NCBI RefSeq assembly: GCF_000189635.1
Contig: NW_002476463.1
Span: forward strand, 558,001-622,000
DNA: 64,000 nucleotides
From: Tetrahymena thermophila SB210
Lineage: Eukaryota > Ciliophora > Oligohymenophorea > Hymenostomatida > Tetrahymenidae
Direction of reading: 5' to 3'
The translations under genes were made by a program, and so were the position numbers. Positions within the stretch are counted from its first letter, which is position 1. Every line of letters begins with the position of its first letter. Shown piece by piece: positions 12,970 to 25,234 of the stretch. The notes beneath the pieces were generated by a model, which was given only the letters and a program-made list of their open reading frames with translations, was not told where the DNA came from and did no database searches.

Positions 12970-15130
12970 TCATTAGAAATTAGAAATAAAATCCATTTAT
13001 TTTTGAAAATTAAGACTCTAAAATTTCAAAATAATATTAAAAATTTTCTATTCAATTTAGAAAAAATAATAAAAAATCAGAATTTGTCTATGATTTTTTG
13101 TAAATGTAGCAAAGATATAAAAAATCGCATTATTACCTTGATCACCAGCAGTGAATTAATAAAATTATGATTCAGTATTTAAAATTTATTCATAGATATC
13201 GGTATTAACCCGTAAAACAAACATTTAATTGTACTAATCTTTTATTTTTTCTAATATAATCTTTTTTAGAAGGTACTTTTGAGTTGGCTTCATACTCTCT
13301 ATTATTAATTAATTTTCAACAAAAATTAAATTCAATAAAATTTCCTAATTTTCAAATCTAATAAAAATGTATTCTGTAATGTATTAATTGTTCAAAAACT
13401 TATCTCATTCCACTCAAGTTAAACTAAGAAAGTTCAAAAATATATTTATTTATTTATTTTAAAGAATTAAAATTATTCTTGTTAACAATTTTGATTTTTA
13501 AAAAATTCTTTTTTATTTATAAATTATTTACATTTCGATCCTTAAAAATAATAAATGCTAAATTTAAGCTAATTCACATGCAAATGCCTTATGACTTTAA
13601 TCATCTACCTTATGTTCACTGATATTTAAAAATTAAAATTAGAAAGATAAGAAAATGATAGTGAAGGATTAAATTAATTACCATAAGGTTAATCTTATAT
13701 ATTTTGGATTTGAGTATTTTACTAATTAGGTTCCCAAATATATAAAATCTTCATTATCAATAGGTCTTTATTTTTAAAAGTAATATTATATTTAAATGAA
13801 ACTAGATTAAATAAAGCTATTATTAAAATATAATTTATTTTTTTTGTTCTAAGTTTAATTCAAAATAGTAATCATTAAGCTTGATATCATGTAGTTAAAA
13901 AAGCTTGCTTAATCTCTGTTTAATTAAATGAATAATAAACTTTTAATTTAATTAATCTAAATTAAATTATAAAATCAGTTAAATTTGTATTTAAAATAAA
14001 TTGTATGAAGAATCATTTTAAACTGTTGTTTTGTTTGTTAACACTACCTACCTTACTGCCATAAACAATTTTAAAATATTTGTGCTCTCAGTCATCCGAT
14101 TTCCCAAAGATTTTGTTGCTTCTGTTTTAAATTGAACACATCTAAAACATATTATTAAAAAATAATTTGAGTCTCTAAGAATACTTATTAGCTTATTACG
14201 TATAGTAAATAAGCAATATTTAAACTTTTAAAAAATTTTTTCTTATTTCTTCTTCGCTAATGACATCGGAATTAAATTTTGCTCCTGTTTAACTTAATTA
14301 TAAATCAGTTAAATTATAATTTTTAAATAATTTTATTACTCAAGTTTTATTCTTAATGACTCAATTTTTTTACAATTTTTTAAGGCTTGAAGTATTTCAT
14401 TTTAACTTTTTTTGTTTATTTTAGCACAACTAAAATATTTTAAATTAAATTATTAAATAATAAAAATTATATGATTTATTAACTAAAATATTTGTTATTT
14501 GTTTGTTTTTAACTCAATTAACAGTTTTTAATGTTTTCTTTGGTAATTAAAAAGTATTAAACAAGGAAATAAATAAATTTTTTATTTAATTTTTTGCCAA
14601 AATATTTTTAATTATAATAATTTTAATGCAGTATTTTTGTACTGGTTTTTCATAATTTTTATATTATTTTTGAAAATTATTAAATAATTCAAAAAAAAAA
14701 AAAAAACTTTAAATCAGGTTAACTGACAGCAAATAATTAGTTTGTGATATTAAGAAATAAGGCTTTTAAGAATGAATAATAGAACTTAATAAATAATAAT
14801 AATAAAAACAAAGAGTTAGCTAATAGTTACGTTATAGAAAGGTTTAAATCATTAAGGTTGATACAATGGCTTAATGCTAATGCTAAATTAGATACATCTT
14901 AGTCAGATAAACGCCTAAAATAATTTGAAATTAAAATATTGACTTAAAAATTTTATTTACTTAAATTCTAGCCTCAATGTTGTGTGAACTGAATAGTTTG
15001 TATTTTTAAACTATTTAAAAATAAAAAATAAATTATGGCCATGTTTAACATTTTTTCAAATTATTACTTATTTCAAACGATCATAATATGTTTTTTAATA
15101 AACTTAGTTTTTTGCAAAGATTTATCCCAT
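12970..15130 (-). pseudogene. LRR array copy 1, early in-frame TGA in exon 1
   Basis: This is the youngest-numbered and shortest copy of the array. It starts MGQIFAKNQVYQKTYYDRLK like its sisters, but where they read Ser (TCA) it has TGA at 15056-15058, after 24 codons. Downstream the frame is otherwise intact: after a 46-48 base intron, exon 2 reads RLSDQDVSNLALALSHCIN, and a later LRR exon reads EATKSLGNRMTESTNILKL (near 14090). If the TGA is real the product is a short peptide, or translation begins elsewhere. The stop at 12970-12972 is the best guess for the 3' end; the terminal exon (AGDQGNNAIFYIFATF region) is not certain. A recently inactivated copy or a sequencing error are both possible. 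Confidence 0.6.
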
Positions 15131-15537
15131 TTTTTTCTATAAACTTGATTATTTTGTCAATTTATCTTTATTAATTAAATTAATTGAAATTTCTTTTATT
15201 AAAAAATTTCATTAAAAAGAAAAATGCTAAATAAATATTTAATAATACAAAAAATCAAAGCAATAAATAATTTTAAAAACTTTTTAATCTATCCGTTGTT
15301 TTTGCAATTTAAGGAAGGACCAACTCAATTCAAATTAAAAAAAAATTACATACATTTTGAATCAATTAATGAATAAGCCATTAATATAACTAATCGATTA
15401 CTAATTATAAACTATCACAACTAAATATTTAAATTAATATAAAAATTCTATTATTTTTAACGTTGATAGATTATCAAAAATAATATTTTTTAAATATAAT
15501 AAATTGATAAAAATAAAAACAGCTTGATAACAATTAG

Positions 15538-18011
15538 TCATAAAATATAAAGATAATAAATTAAGGTATACATAAAAATTATGGTGAATTTAAAAATCTG
15601 TTTACTGATATACATTAATTATTATATATAACAAAATAATTAATTTAAACATTACAATCAAACTAACTTAATATTTAATTTAATTAATCTTTTATTTTTC
15701 CTAATAAAGTCTTTTTTTAAAGGTAGTTATGGTCCAATTTTTTATCCCCTATTTATTTGTTAATATAAAAAACAACTAAAGAAAGTATAAAGAGAATATT
15801 ATGAAACTAAATTTATAATTTGCTAACAAAAATATATTCTATAATGTAATAATGGTTTAAATGCTTAGCTCATTCTAAGCAGACTAAGCTGAAAAAATTT
15901 AACAATAAATTTATTTATTTAAAAGAGTTAAATAACTCTTGTTATAATGATTTTGGTTTGCAAGTTTTTTGATTTTTGTTTAGAAGATAATAATGCAATA
16001 ATTTTGAAAAACTATTTACACTGAGATATTTAAAACAAATAAATGTTAAATTTAAGCTAATTCATATGCAAAATCGCTAAGACCTTAGTAATTAATATTA
16101 TCATATCTATTATTTTTAAATTAAAATCATTAAGTTAAGAAAAAGAAAGTGAATAAATGAATTTAATTACAATAAAATTAATGTTATATATTTTAAGTTT
16201 GAGCATTTTCCAAGTGAGACTCCAAAATTTAGCAAATCTATACTCTAATAACTGAAAATATTATTTTTAAATGAAATTAAATTAAAATATTTTTTGTTTT
16301 CTTGGTTCTAAGTTTATTAACAAATAAAATAATTAAGTCTTAATTTCATGTAGTTATAAAGGCTTAGTCAAATTTAAATTCCTGACAAATTTTGATTAAA
16401 CTCAATCTATAATGAACTTTTAATTTAATTAATCTCAATTAAGTGGCAGTTGATTTCTGGAGAAGTTAAAATGACAAAATTTTAAAAAATCAATTGCATA
16501 ATTTATCTTTAAAATAAAAATATTTTAATAATTTACAATTAAACTTAGAGCTTAATTTGTTTATTTATTTATTCTTTCAGATAAAAATATAAAATTGTTA
16601 CCGTCTTTAGGATTTTAAGCAAAAATCTATTTATTCAAGATGTTTGATTTGCTCTAAATACTTATGTATTAAAGGAAAACCTTCTATTAGATTATCTTAA
16701 TTACTTCTGTATTAAGTTAAAATATAAATATGATTTCAGGTAAAGTTTTTTTGTGATTAAATGCTATTTTAAAGGAAACATACTAAATGAAAAGCTTTAA
16801 AATTTTCAGATTCTCTAGCTTTCCAAGTTAAGAAAATATTGCATCATTTTCATTAAATAGACTATCAAAGCTTTTTATATAAATTATATATTAAAAATAT
16901 TTTGATTTGACATAATTTAAAATATAAAATGAACAAAAATTGTTTATTTAAATTAATTATTTTTTTATTGACATTACATTAACTTCATATTTAAACTTGA
17001 AAGATTAGTGCATTCACTTATCCCATTTATCAGAGAAATAGCTGTTTCAGTTCCAAATATGATACTAAAGCATATTATAAAAAAAGTAATTAATAAATAA
17101 TTTGTTGAATATCTAAGCATATTTAATAGCTGAATACTCATTCCAAATTAACAAATTTTAAAGATCTTTAAATTCTCTGATATTGTTGCCTAAAACAATC
17201 ATTTGTTCAAGTTCACGTTCACGTTCACGTTCACCATAATTATTAGAATGATTTCTTCTTCTATTTTTGATTGGAGGTCCTAATAATCTTAAATTTTAAA
17301 ACCAATTTAATAGTAACTTTTAAATAACTTTATTACTCAAATTTTATTCTTAATGTCTACATTTTTTTACAATTTTATATGGCTTCGACTATTTCATTTT
17401 AAATGTTTTTGTTTATTCTAGTATGACTAAAATATTTTAAATTAAATTATTAAATGTTTAAAATTATATGGTTTAATAAATATCAAATGATTGTCTGTTT
17501 ATAACTCAGTCAGTCAGTCAATAGTTTTTAATATTTTTTTATGCAAAAGAAAAGTTTTTTTAGATAGGAAAATCAATTGTAAAGCTATAAATCAATTTAT
17601 CTTAAAATATTTTGTTAAATCTCTTATGAAATAGTAATTTTATCAAAGAAACAATAAATAGAACATAATAAATAATTATAATAAAAACTAATAGTTTTCT
17701 AATTCTTACTAAACCAAGAGGTCTAACTCTACAATGCTAATACACTATCTCAATGCTTATGCTAAATTGGATGCATCTTTATCAGATAAATCCCTAAAAT
17801 AGTTTTTAAGTTCAGATCCTAATTTAAAAAATTTTATTTACATAAATTCTAGCTTCAGCTTTTAGTTACCTGAATAGTTTGAATTTGTAAACTATTTAAA
17901 AAAGAAAAGTAAATTTTTATCATTTTTAAAATTCTTTGAAACTTTTACTTTTTTCAAATCATTATAATATTCATTTTAAGTGTCTTATTATTTTGGTAAG
18001 TATTATCCCAT
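15538..18011 (-). CDS. LRR array copy 2, leucine-rich-repeat protein
   Basis: Exon 1 begins MGQYLPKQQDTQNEYYNDLK at 18011. After a 48-base GTAAAT...TTTTAG intron, exon 2 starts at 17793 with the LRR DLSDKDASNLAQALRQC. At least ten LRR exons follow, each about 28 residues in the ribonuclease-inhibitor style (LxxLxxxIxxCxxLxxLxL), for example NEIVEAIQNCKKMQTL (near 17390), EGFPLIHKYLEQIKHLEQI (near 16650), LLNFGVSLGKCSNLKY (near 16220) and NYQGLSDFAYELAQIQHL (near 16080). One exon carries an in-frame hexanucleotide run giving ERERERE (17211-17235). LRRs serve as protein-binding scaffolds; the partner is unknown. The 3' end is approximate. Confidence 0.72.
17211..17235. repeat. GTTCAC hexanucleotide repeat inside an LRR exon
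   Basis: About four copies of GTTCAC occur. On the minus strand they read in frame as alternating Glu-Arg, directly before MIVLGNNIREFKDLQNL. The sister copies read NKSDEQMTALGNTLREFKNL here, so the repeat is an insertion specific to copy 2. Confidence 0.85.
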
Positions 18012-18423
18012 TTCTTTAAATAAATTCGGATTATTTAACTTCTCAAACAAATATTATTATCGCTACCAAATACAAATGTATGCTTAAATTAAATTAATTC
18101 AAAATTCTTGCATAAAAAAGAAAATACAAATTGTATACTAATTAAATTAAATTAATTCTATATTCTTTTATAAAACAAAATACAAATTGCATGCTTATTA
18201 AATTAATTATTTTTTTTTTTATAAAAATATTAGTAAAATGAAAAATATTAAATGTTTAATAAAAAAATAAAAACAATAAATAATTTAAAAAATAGGTGTT
18301 ATCCATCTCATTTACTTACTCCTTTACTCAAAATATCCATATATTGATAATATATTCTAATATTTGGCTAATCCTGTAATTAAAATATGACGAACTGTGT
18401 AGGTAAGTACAGATGGTGATATT

Positions 18424-21041
18424 TCATTTAATTTTTATGATTTTAAGTTTTGCATTTCTGTTTTCGAAAAAAAGTCTTATTTCTTGCAAGAAATATGATA
18501 TTATGCTCATAGTATATATAAATATTAAGAGTGAAATCAATAAAAAATTTGTTTACTGATGTATATTTATTATTATTTACAACAAAAGAATTAATTTAAA
18601 CAGAATAATCAATATGAGAAAATACTTCCAATATATAATTTAATTAATCTTTTATTTTTCCTAATAAAGTATTTTTTTAAAGATACTTTTCGCTTTTTTG
18701 TATTTTCCCTATTTATTTATTAAAATTAAAAAAAAACAACTAAAGAAAGTAAAAAGATAATATTATTGAACTCAAAAAAATGATATTCATAATTTCCTAA
18801 CAAACGAACATAATAAAAATATATTCTTTAATGTAATAATAGCTAAATACTTAGCTCATTCCGCGCAGACTAAGCTGAAAAAATTTAATAATAAATTAAT
18901 TCATTTATTCTAAAGAATTAAATAACACTTGTTAGAATTATTTTAATTTTCAAGAAATGGTTTTTGTCTAGAAAAAAATAGTGAAATAATTTTGAAAAAC
19001 TATTTACATTGTGATATTTAAAACAATTAAATGTTAAATTTAAGCTAGTTCCTATGCAAGCACCTTAAAGGATTAGTAATCAATGTTATAATTAAAATTT
19101 CTTTTAAATTAAAATCATTAAGTTAAGAAAAATAAAGTGAATGAATGGGTTTAATTACTGAAAAAATAATGTTAAATATTTTAGGTTTGAGCATTTTTCA
19201 AGTGAGTCTCCAAAATTTAACAAAGATTCATTCTCTAAATCTAATTAATTTCTATTAAAAATATTATGTTTAAATGAAATTAAATTAAAATATTTTTATT
19301 TTCTAGGTTCTAAGTTTAATAAGAAATAAAATTTTATTAGCTTTCAAATCAGGAAGTTATAAAAATTTAGTCAAATTTAAATTCCTTATAAATTTTGATT
19401 AATTTTCTAATTAAATAATGAATGAACTTTTAATTTAGTTAAATTAGATTGAGTAGACACACAGTTGATTTTTGGAGAAATTTAAGATACATAATTCTTT
19501 AAAATTAATTGCAAAATTTATCTTTAAAATAAAAATATTTTTAAAATTTACAATTAAACTTAGAACTTAATTAATTTATTTATTTTTTCAGATAAAAATA
19601 TAAAACTAAAATTACTACTGGCTAAAGATTAAATCTAACTTTTCAAGAAGATTGATTTGTTCTAAATACTTATGTATTAAAGGAAAACCTTTTCTTATTT
19701 TATTTTTGTATAAATTTAAATATAAATATGAAATTTGGTAAAATTTTTTTATGATTAAATGTTATTTTAAATTATAAAAATACACTAAGAAAAGCTTTAA
19801 ATTTTTCAGATTCTTTAGCTTTCCAAGTTAAGAAAATACTGCATCATTTTCATTTAATTGATTTTTAAAACTTTTTATTTTAATATATAAATTAAATATT
19901 TAAAGTATTTTGATTTGACATAATTTAAAATCTAAAATGAACAATATTGTTTGTATAAAAAATTTCATATATTTTTTTATTATACTACTTTAAAACCATA
20001 GTTAAGCTTGAAAGGTTTGTGCATTCGCTTATCGCATATATAAGAGAAATAGCTCCTTAATTTCCAATTATAATACTAAAGCATATTATAAAAAAATAAT
20101 AAATAATTTGTTGAATTTCTAATCATATTTAATAGCTGAATACTCATCCCAAATTGACAAATTTTAAAGATTTTTAAATTCTCTTAAAGTATTGCCTAAA
20201 GCAGTCATTTATTCATCAGATTTATTGCTTTTGAATTTTGATCTTTATAATATTAAATTTTAAATTCAATTAATAAGTCATATTTAAATAATTTTATTAC
20301 TTAATTTATATTGTTAATGTCTAAATTTTTTTACAATTTTGTAAGGCTTGAACTATTTCATTTTAACTGTTTTTGTTTATTTAATGTTTAAAATTATATG
20401 TTTTAATAAATCTAAAACGCTTGTCTGTTTTAAATCAGTCAATAGTTTTAATATTTTTTATTCAATTTGTTTGTTAATAAAATTATTATCTAAATATATT
20501 TTATTGTAATAGTTTTTTATTTTTAGATACTGTATTTATTGAAGATCTTCTTCATCTGTCTCTCTTAAGCTGTTTAAATTATTTTTGAAAATTATTAAAA
20601 GATACAAAGCTACTAACTTTAAATAAAGTTAACTCAAAATATTTAATTAAGTCTAAAAGGAAATAGTAATTATACCAGAGAATAATAAATAGAACTTAAT
20701 AAATTATTATAATAAAAACAATAGTTTTCTAATTCTTACTTAATCAAGAGGTCTAACTATACAATGCTAACACATTACCTTAAAGCTTATGCTAATTTGG
20801 ATGCATCTTTATCAGATAAATCCCTAAAATAGTTTTTAAGTTCAGATCCTAATTTGAAAAATTTTATTTACTTAAATTATAGTTTCAGCTATTAGTGACC
20901 TGAATAGTTTGATTTAAGAAACTATTTAAAAAAGAAAAATTAATTTTTTTCATTTATAAAATTCTTTGAAACTTTTACTTTTTTCAAATCATTATAATAT
21001 TCATTTTAAGTGTCTAAATATTTTGTTAAGTATTATCCCAT
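18424..21041 (-). CDS. LRR array copy 3, leucine-rich-repeat protein
   Basis: It starts MGQYLTKYLDTQNEYYNDLK at 21041. Exon 1 continues to SNYSGHQQLKLQF, then a 48-base intron leads into DLSDKDASKLAQALRQC. LRR exons seen include SDEQMTALGNTLREFKNLQN (20140-20215), GAISLIYAISECTNLSSLTM (19990-20055), LNENDAVFSQLGKLKNLKIL (19795-19865) and LSLRGMSQVF (18850-18880). The second residue is Gly with Thr at position 6, matching the N-myristoylation pattern GxxxS/T. The copy has no premature TGA in the exons that I read. The final exon probably ends at TGA 18424-18426 (IRLFFENRNAKLK), but the last splice site is uncertain. It is spaced about 410 bp from copy 2. Confidence 0.72.
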
Positions 21042-21600
21042 TTTTTTAAATAAATCTAGATTAATTAACTTCTCAAACAAATATAATCAATACAAAATAC
21101 AAAATACAAATTGAATGCTAATTAAATTAATTCAAAATTCTTTTATAAAAAACAAAATACTTATTGCAAGCTAATTAAATTAAAACTCTTTTTTTAAAAA
21201 TTTAAAGAAAAGAAAAAATATCAAATGTTTAATACAATAAATTAGAACAGTAAATAATTTAAAAAATAAGTGTTATCCATCCATTCCATAGCTCAAATAT
21301 CCATATATTGATAACAAATTCTAATATTTTAAAATATTGAACTTTTATTTAATTTTATTCAAAAGTTAATCTAAAATGCTCTTTTCATATAGTATTTAAT
21401 CATTTTATAAATTGATTTTTTTTACATATGAAATGAATTAAAAATAATAAAATTAAACTAACTCCAAAATCTATTTAATATCTAAAATTAATAACTTTAA
21501 ATGAAATTTTTTTTATTTATTTAATAGTTTATCTATTGTCAAATTTATGTATGATTAATTATATAAAAATAAACAGTTATTGATTTTTTTTTAAATTGTA

Positions 21601-21881
21601 AAGTATCCCTCAAAATTAGGGAATGGGGAATTATCTTAATAAACTAAGAGTTAGAGTTAATAGATTAAAAATTGATAACTTAATATTATTTTATTTTTCT
21701 TTTAATAATTACTTATTTTTTGGTTTTTTAAAAAACAATCAATCAATTTTATGCTTTAATTTTTACATTTCTTTTTTAAAAAAATCAACAATAATTTTTT
21801 ACAAAACTGATTTATTTTTTTTATTTATTATTTAAAAATAAATTGTAAAAAGCTATTTAAATTAATTAATTAATTTATTAA
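21601..21881. repeat. Spacer element, first of two copies
   Basis: This block, starting AAGTATCCCTCAAAATTAGG and including GGGGAATTATCTTAATAAA, sits in the spacer between LRR copies 4 and 3. It recurs almost unchanged at 24945-25234. The short inverted repeat TCCCT...AGGGA lies at its start. Confidence 0.85.
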
Positions 21882-24642
21882 TCATCTGAACTCAAAATTC
21901 AATTGCAAAATTTTTTGACTTTTGCCTATCTTTTTTCCAAAAAAAGGCTTATTTCCTGCAAAAAATATGATATCATGCTTGTATTTTACATAAAAATGAA
22001 GAGTGAAATCAATAAAAATATATTTATTATTTACAACAAAATAATTAATTTAGAAAGAATAATCAAAATTCTTAATTTCAAATATTTAATTGAATTAATC
22101 TTTTATTTTTCCTAATAAAGTCTTTTTTTACATGTACTTTTCCCTCAATTATATGATCCCTATTTATTTATAAAAATTAATATAAAAAACAACTAAAGAA
22201 AGTATAAAAATAATATTATTAAACTCAAAAAAATTATATTAATTATTTCCTAACAAAGGAGCATAATAAAAATATATTCTTTAATGCAATAATGGTGTAA
22301 ATACTTAGCTAGCTCACTCCATGCAGACTAGCAATAAATTAATTGATTTATTTTAAAGAATTAAATAACTTTTGGTAAAGTAATTTTAATTTTCAAGAAA
22401 TGGTTTTTGTTTAGATGAAATCATTTTAAAAAAATATTTACACTTTGATATTTAAAACAAACAAATGTTAAATTTAAGCTAATTCTTATGCAAACACCTT
22501 AAAGAGTTAGTAATCTAATATATCTGGAAAAGTACTTTTAAATTAAAATGATTAAGTTAATAAGAAAAATAAAGTGAATGAAAGGGTTTAATTACTAAAA
22601 AGCTAATCTTATATATTTTAAGTTTTAACATTTTCCAAGTGAGACTCCAAATTTTAGCAAAAATTCATTTTCTTTCTTTCTTTAATTTCTATTGAAATTA
22701 TTGAAATTGAATCTATTATGTATGTTAAAATATAAATTAAATTATTTTTTATTTTCTTGGTTCTAAGTTTAATAAGAAATAATATAATTAGTCTTCATAT
22801 CATTTAGTTTTAAAAGTTTAGTCAAATTTAAATTTTGATAAATTTTGACTAATTTATTCAATCAATAATGAATTTTTAATGTTAATTTAGATTAAGTGGA
22901 GACAGTTGATTTTTGGAGAAGTTTAAGATACATACATAAATCTTATAAATTAATTGCAATACTTATCTTTAAAATAAAAATACTTTTAAAATTTACATTG
23001 AATTTTAGAAATTAATTTCAAACTCTATTTATTCAAGAAGATTTTAGTCAAAATACTTAAGTATTTAAGGACAACTTTCTATTATATTCTCTTAATACTT
23101 ACTACTGTATTAAGTTAAAATATAAATAAGAAATATGGTAAAGTTTTTTTATTATTTTAAATGAAAAATACTCAATTAAAAGCTTTAAAATTTTCAGATT
23201 CTTTAGCTTTCCAAGTTAAGAAAATACTTCATTATTTTCATCTAATTGATTTTACAAGCTTTTTATTTTAATAAAAAAATTAAATATTAAAAATATTTTG
23301 ATTTGACATAAATTGAACAAAAATTGTTTGTTTAAATTAATAATTTTTTTATTGACAATACATTAACCTCATATCTAAACTTGAAAGATTAGTGCATTCA
23401 CTTATCGCATTTATCAGAGAAATTGCTCCTTAATTTCTAATCATAATACTAAAGCATATTTAAAAAAAATAATTAATAATTTATTGAATATCTAAGCATA
23501 TTTAATAGCTGAATACTCATCCTAAATTGACAAATTTTAAAGATTTTTAAATACTCTTATACTTTTGCCTAAAGCAATCATGTATTCTTCAAAATCATCT
23601 CTTGTATATAACTCAATCTATCTAATAAAAATAATTCTAATATAAGGTGAAATTAAAATAAGGCAAAAAAAATAGATTCTTAGAAAATATTTTAAATTTA
23701 AAGTTCTTTTTTAAGAAAATTTTTCTAAACAAACGATAGATAGATATCTTTATAATATTAAATTTTAAAATCAATTAAATAGTCATTTTTAAATAATTTT
23801 ATTACTCCGTTTTTATTCTTAATGTCTACATTTTTTTACAATTTTGTAAGGCTTGGACTAATTTTTTGAAACAGCCACTGTTTATTCTATAAACACTAAA
23901 ATATTTTAAATTAAATTATTAAATGTTTAAAATTATTAGGTTTAATTAATCTCAAACACTTGCTTGTCTTTCTCTCTGTTTATAACTCAGTTAATAGTTT
24001 TTAGTATTTTTTATTCAAATGAAAATTTTAGATAGAAAAATCAATTGTTTGTTAATGAGATTATCTAAAATAAATTTTATTTTAATAATTTTTTGTTGTT
24101 AGATACGGTTTTTAAGAAAAGCTTAAAAATCTTAAAACACTTGTCTCTTCTATTATATGTCTAAATCTGTTTAAATTATTTTTTAAAATTATTAAAAGAT
24201 TCAAAGCTATTAACTTTAAATAAATTTAACTCTAAATATTTAGTTAACTCTCTTATGAAATAGTAATTTATTTTATCAGAGAATAATAAATAGAACTAAT
24301 AAATAATTATAATAAAAACTAATAGTTTTCTAATTCTTACTCAACCAAGATGTTTAATTCTACAATGTTAATACATTAATCTAATGCTTTTGATAAATTA
24401 GATGCATCTTTATCAGATAAGTCCCTAAAATAGTTTTTAAGTTTAGATCCTAATTTAAAAAATTTTATTTACTTAAATTCTAGTTTCAGCTATTAGTGAC
24501 CTGAATAGTTTGATTTAAGAAACTATTTAAAAAAGAAAAATTAATTTATTTCATTTTTTAAATTCTTTGAAACATTTACTTCTTTCAAATCATTATAATA
24601 TTCATTTTAAGTGACTTATTATTTTGTTTAGTATTATCCCAT
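21882..24642 (-). CDS. LRR array copy 4, leucine-rich-repeat protein
   Basis: It starts MGQYQTKQQVTQNEYYNDLK at 24642. Exon 1 ends at KLEF and is followed by a 48-base intron that is a multiple of three and has no TGA, so it could be mistaken for coding; copy 6 shows it is an intron because there it is 47 bases. Exon 2 reads DLSDKDASNLSKALDQCINI. Further LRR exons include NNLNRFRHIIEETSVLRFL (near 24150), YQKLLTELQTERKTSKCLRL (near 23980) and KKLVQALQNCKKMQTLRI (near 23850). Two readings of the terminal exon are possible (KSQKILQLNFEF then stop at 21882, or a stop about 20 bases earlier). Confidence 0.72.
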
Positions 24643-24944
24643 TTTTTAAATAAATCTTGATTAATAAATTTCTCAAACAAATATTATTATCGCTACCAAA
24701 TAAAAATTGCATGATTATTAAATTAATTCAAAATTCTTTATAAAAAACAAAATACAAATTGCATATTAATTAAATTTTCTCTTTTTTTAAATTTTAGGAT
24801 AAAGAAAATATCAAATGTTTAATACAAAAAAATAGAACAGTAAATAATTTAAAAAATAGGTGTTAACCATCCACTCCATATCTCAAAATATCCATATATT
24901 GATAATATATTCTAATATTTTAAAATATTGAACTTTTAAATAAT

Positions 24945-25234
24945 AAGTATCCCTCAAAATTAGGGAATGGGGAATTATCTTAATAAATGAAGAGTTAGAG
25001 TTAATAGATTAAAAATTGATAGCTTAATATTATTTTATTTTTCTTTTAATAATTATTTATTTTTTGGTTTTTTAAAAAACAATCGATCAATATTATGGAT
25101 TGTTTTTTACATTGCTTTTTTAAATAATCAACTATAAATTTTTACAAAACTGATTTATTTTTTTATATTTATTATTTCAAAATAAAATAAATTGTAAAAA
25201 TCTATTTAAATTAATTAATTAATTCATTCATTAA
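24945..25234. repeat. Spacer element, second copy
   Basis: A near-duplicate of 21601-21881 in the spacer between LRR copies 5 and 4. The shared segment also covers a long T-rich tract and the ATTAATTAATTAATT run beside the preceding gene's stop. The shorter spacers elsewhere in the array lack it. Confidence 0.85.

Noticed and set aside
12931..13170. Plus-strand 79-residue frame at the right end of the methyltransferase spacer
   Set aside because: It is lysine/isoleucine-rich with no domain pattern and lies opposite the probable last exon of LRR array copy 1.
17211..17235. CRISPR-like short repeat
   Set aside because: The units are contiguous with no spacers and read in frame within an exon, so it is a simple coding microsatellite.
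21623..22115. Two plus-strand frames of 70 residues inside the array
   Set aside because: One lies in the duplicated spacer element and the other opposite LRR exons; the second copy of the spacer does not conserve the frame.
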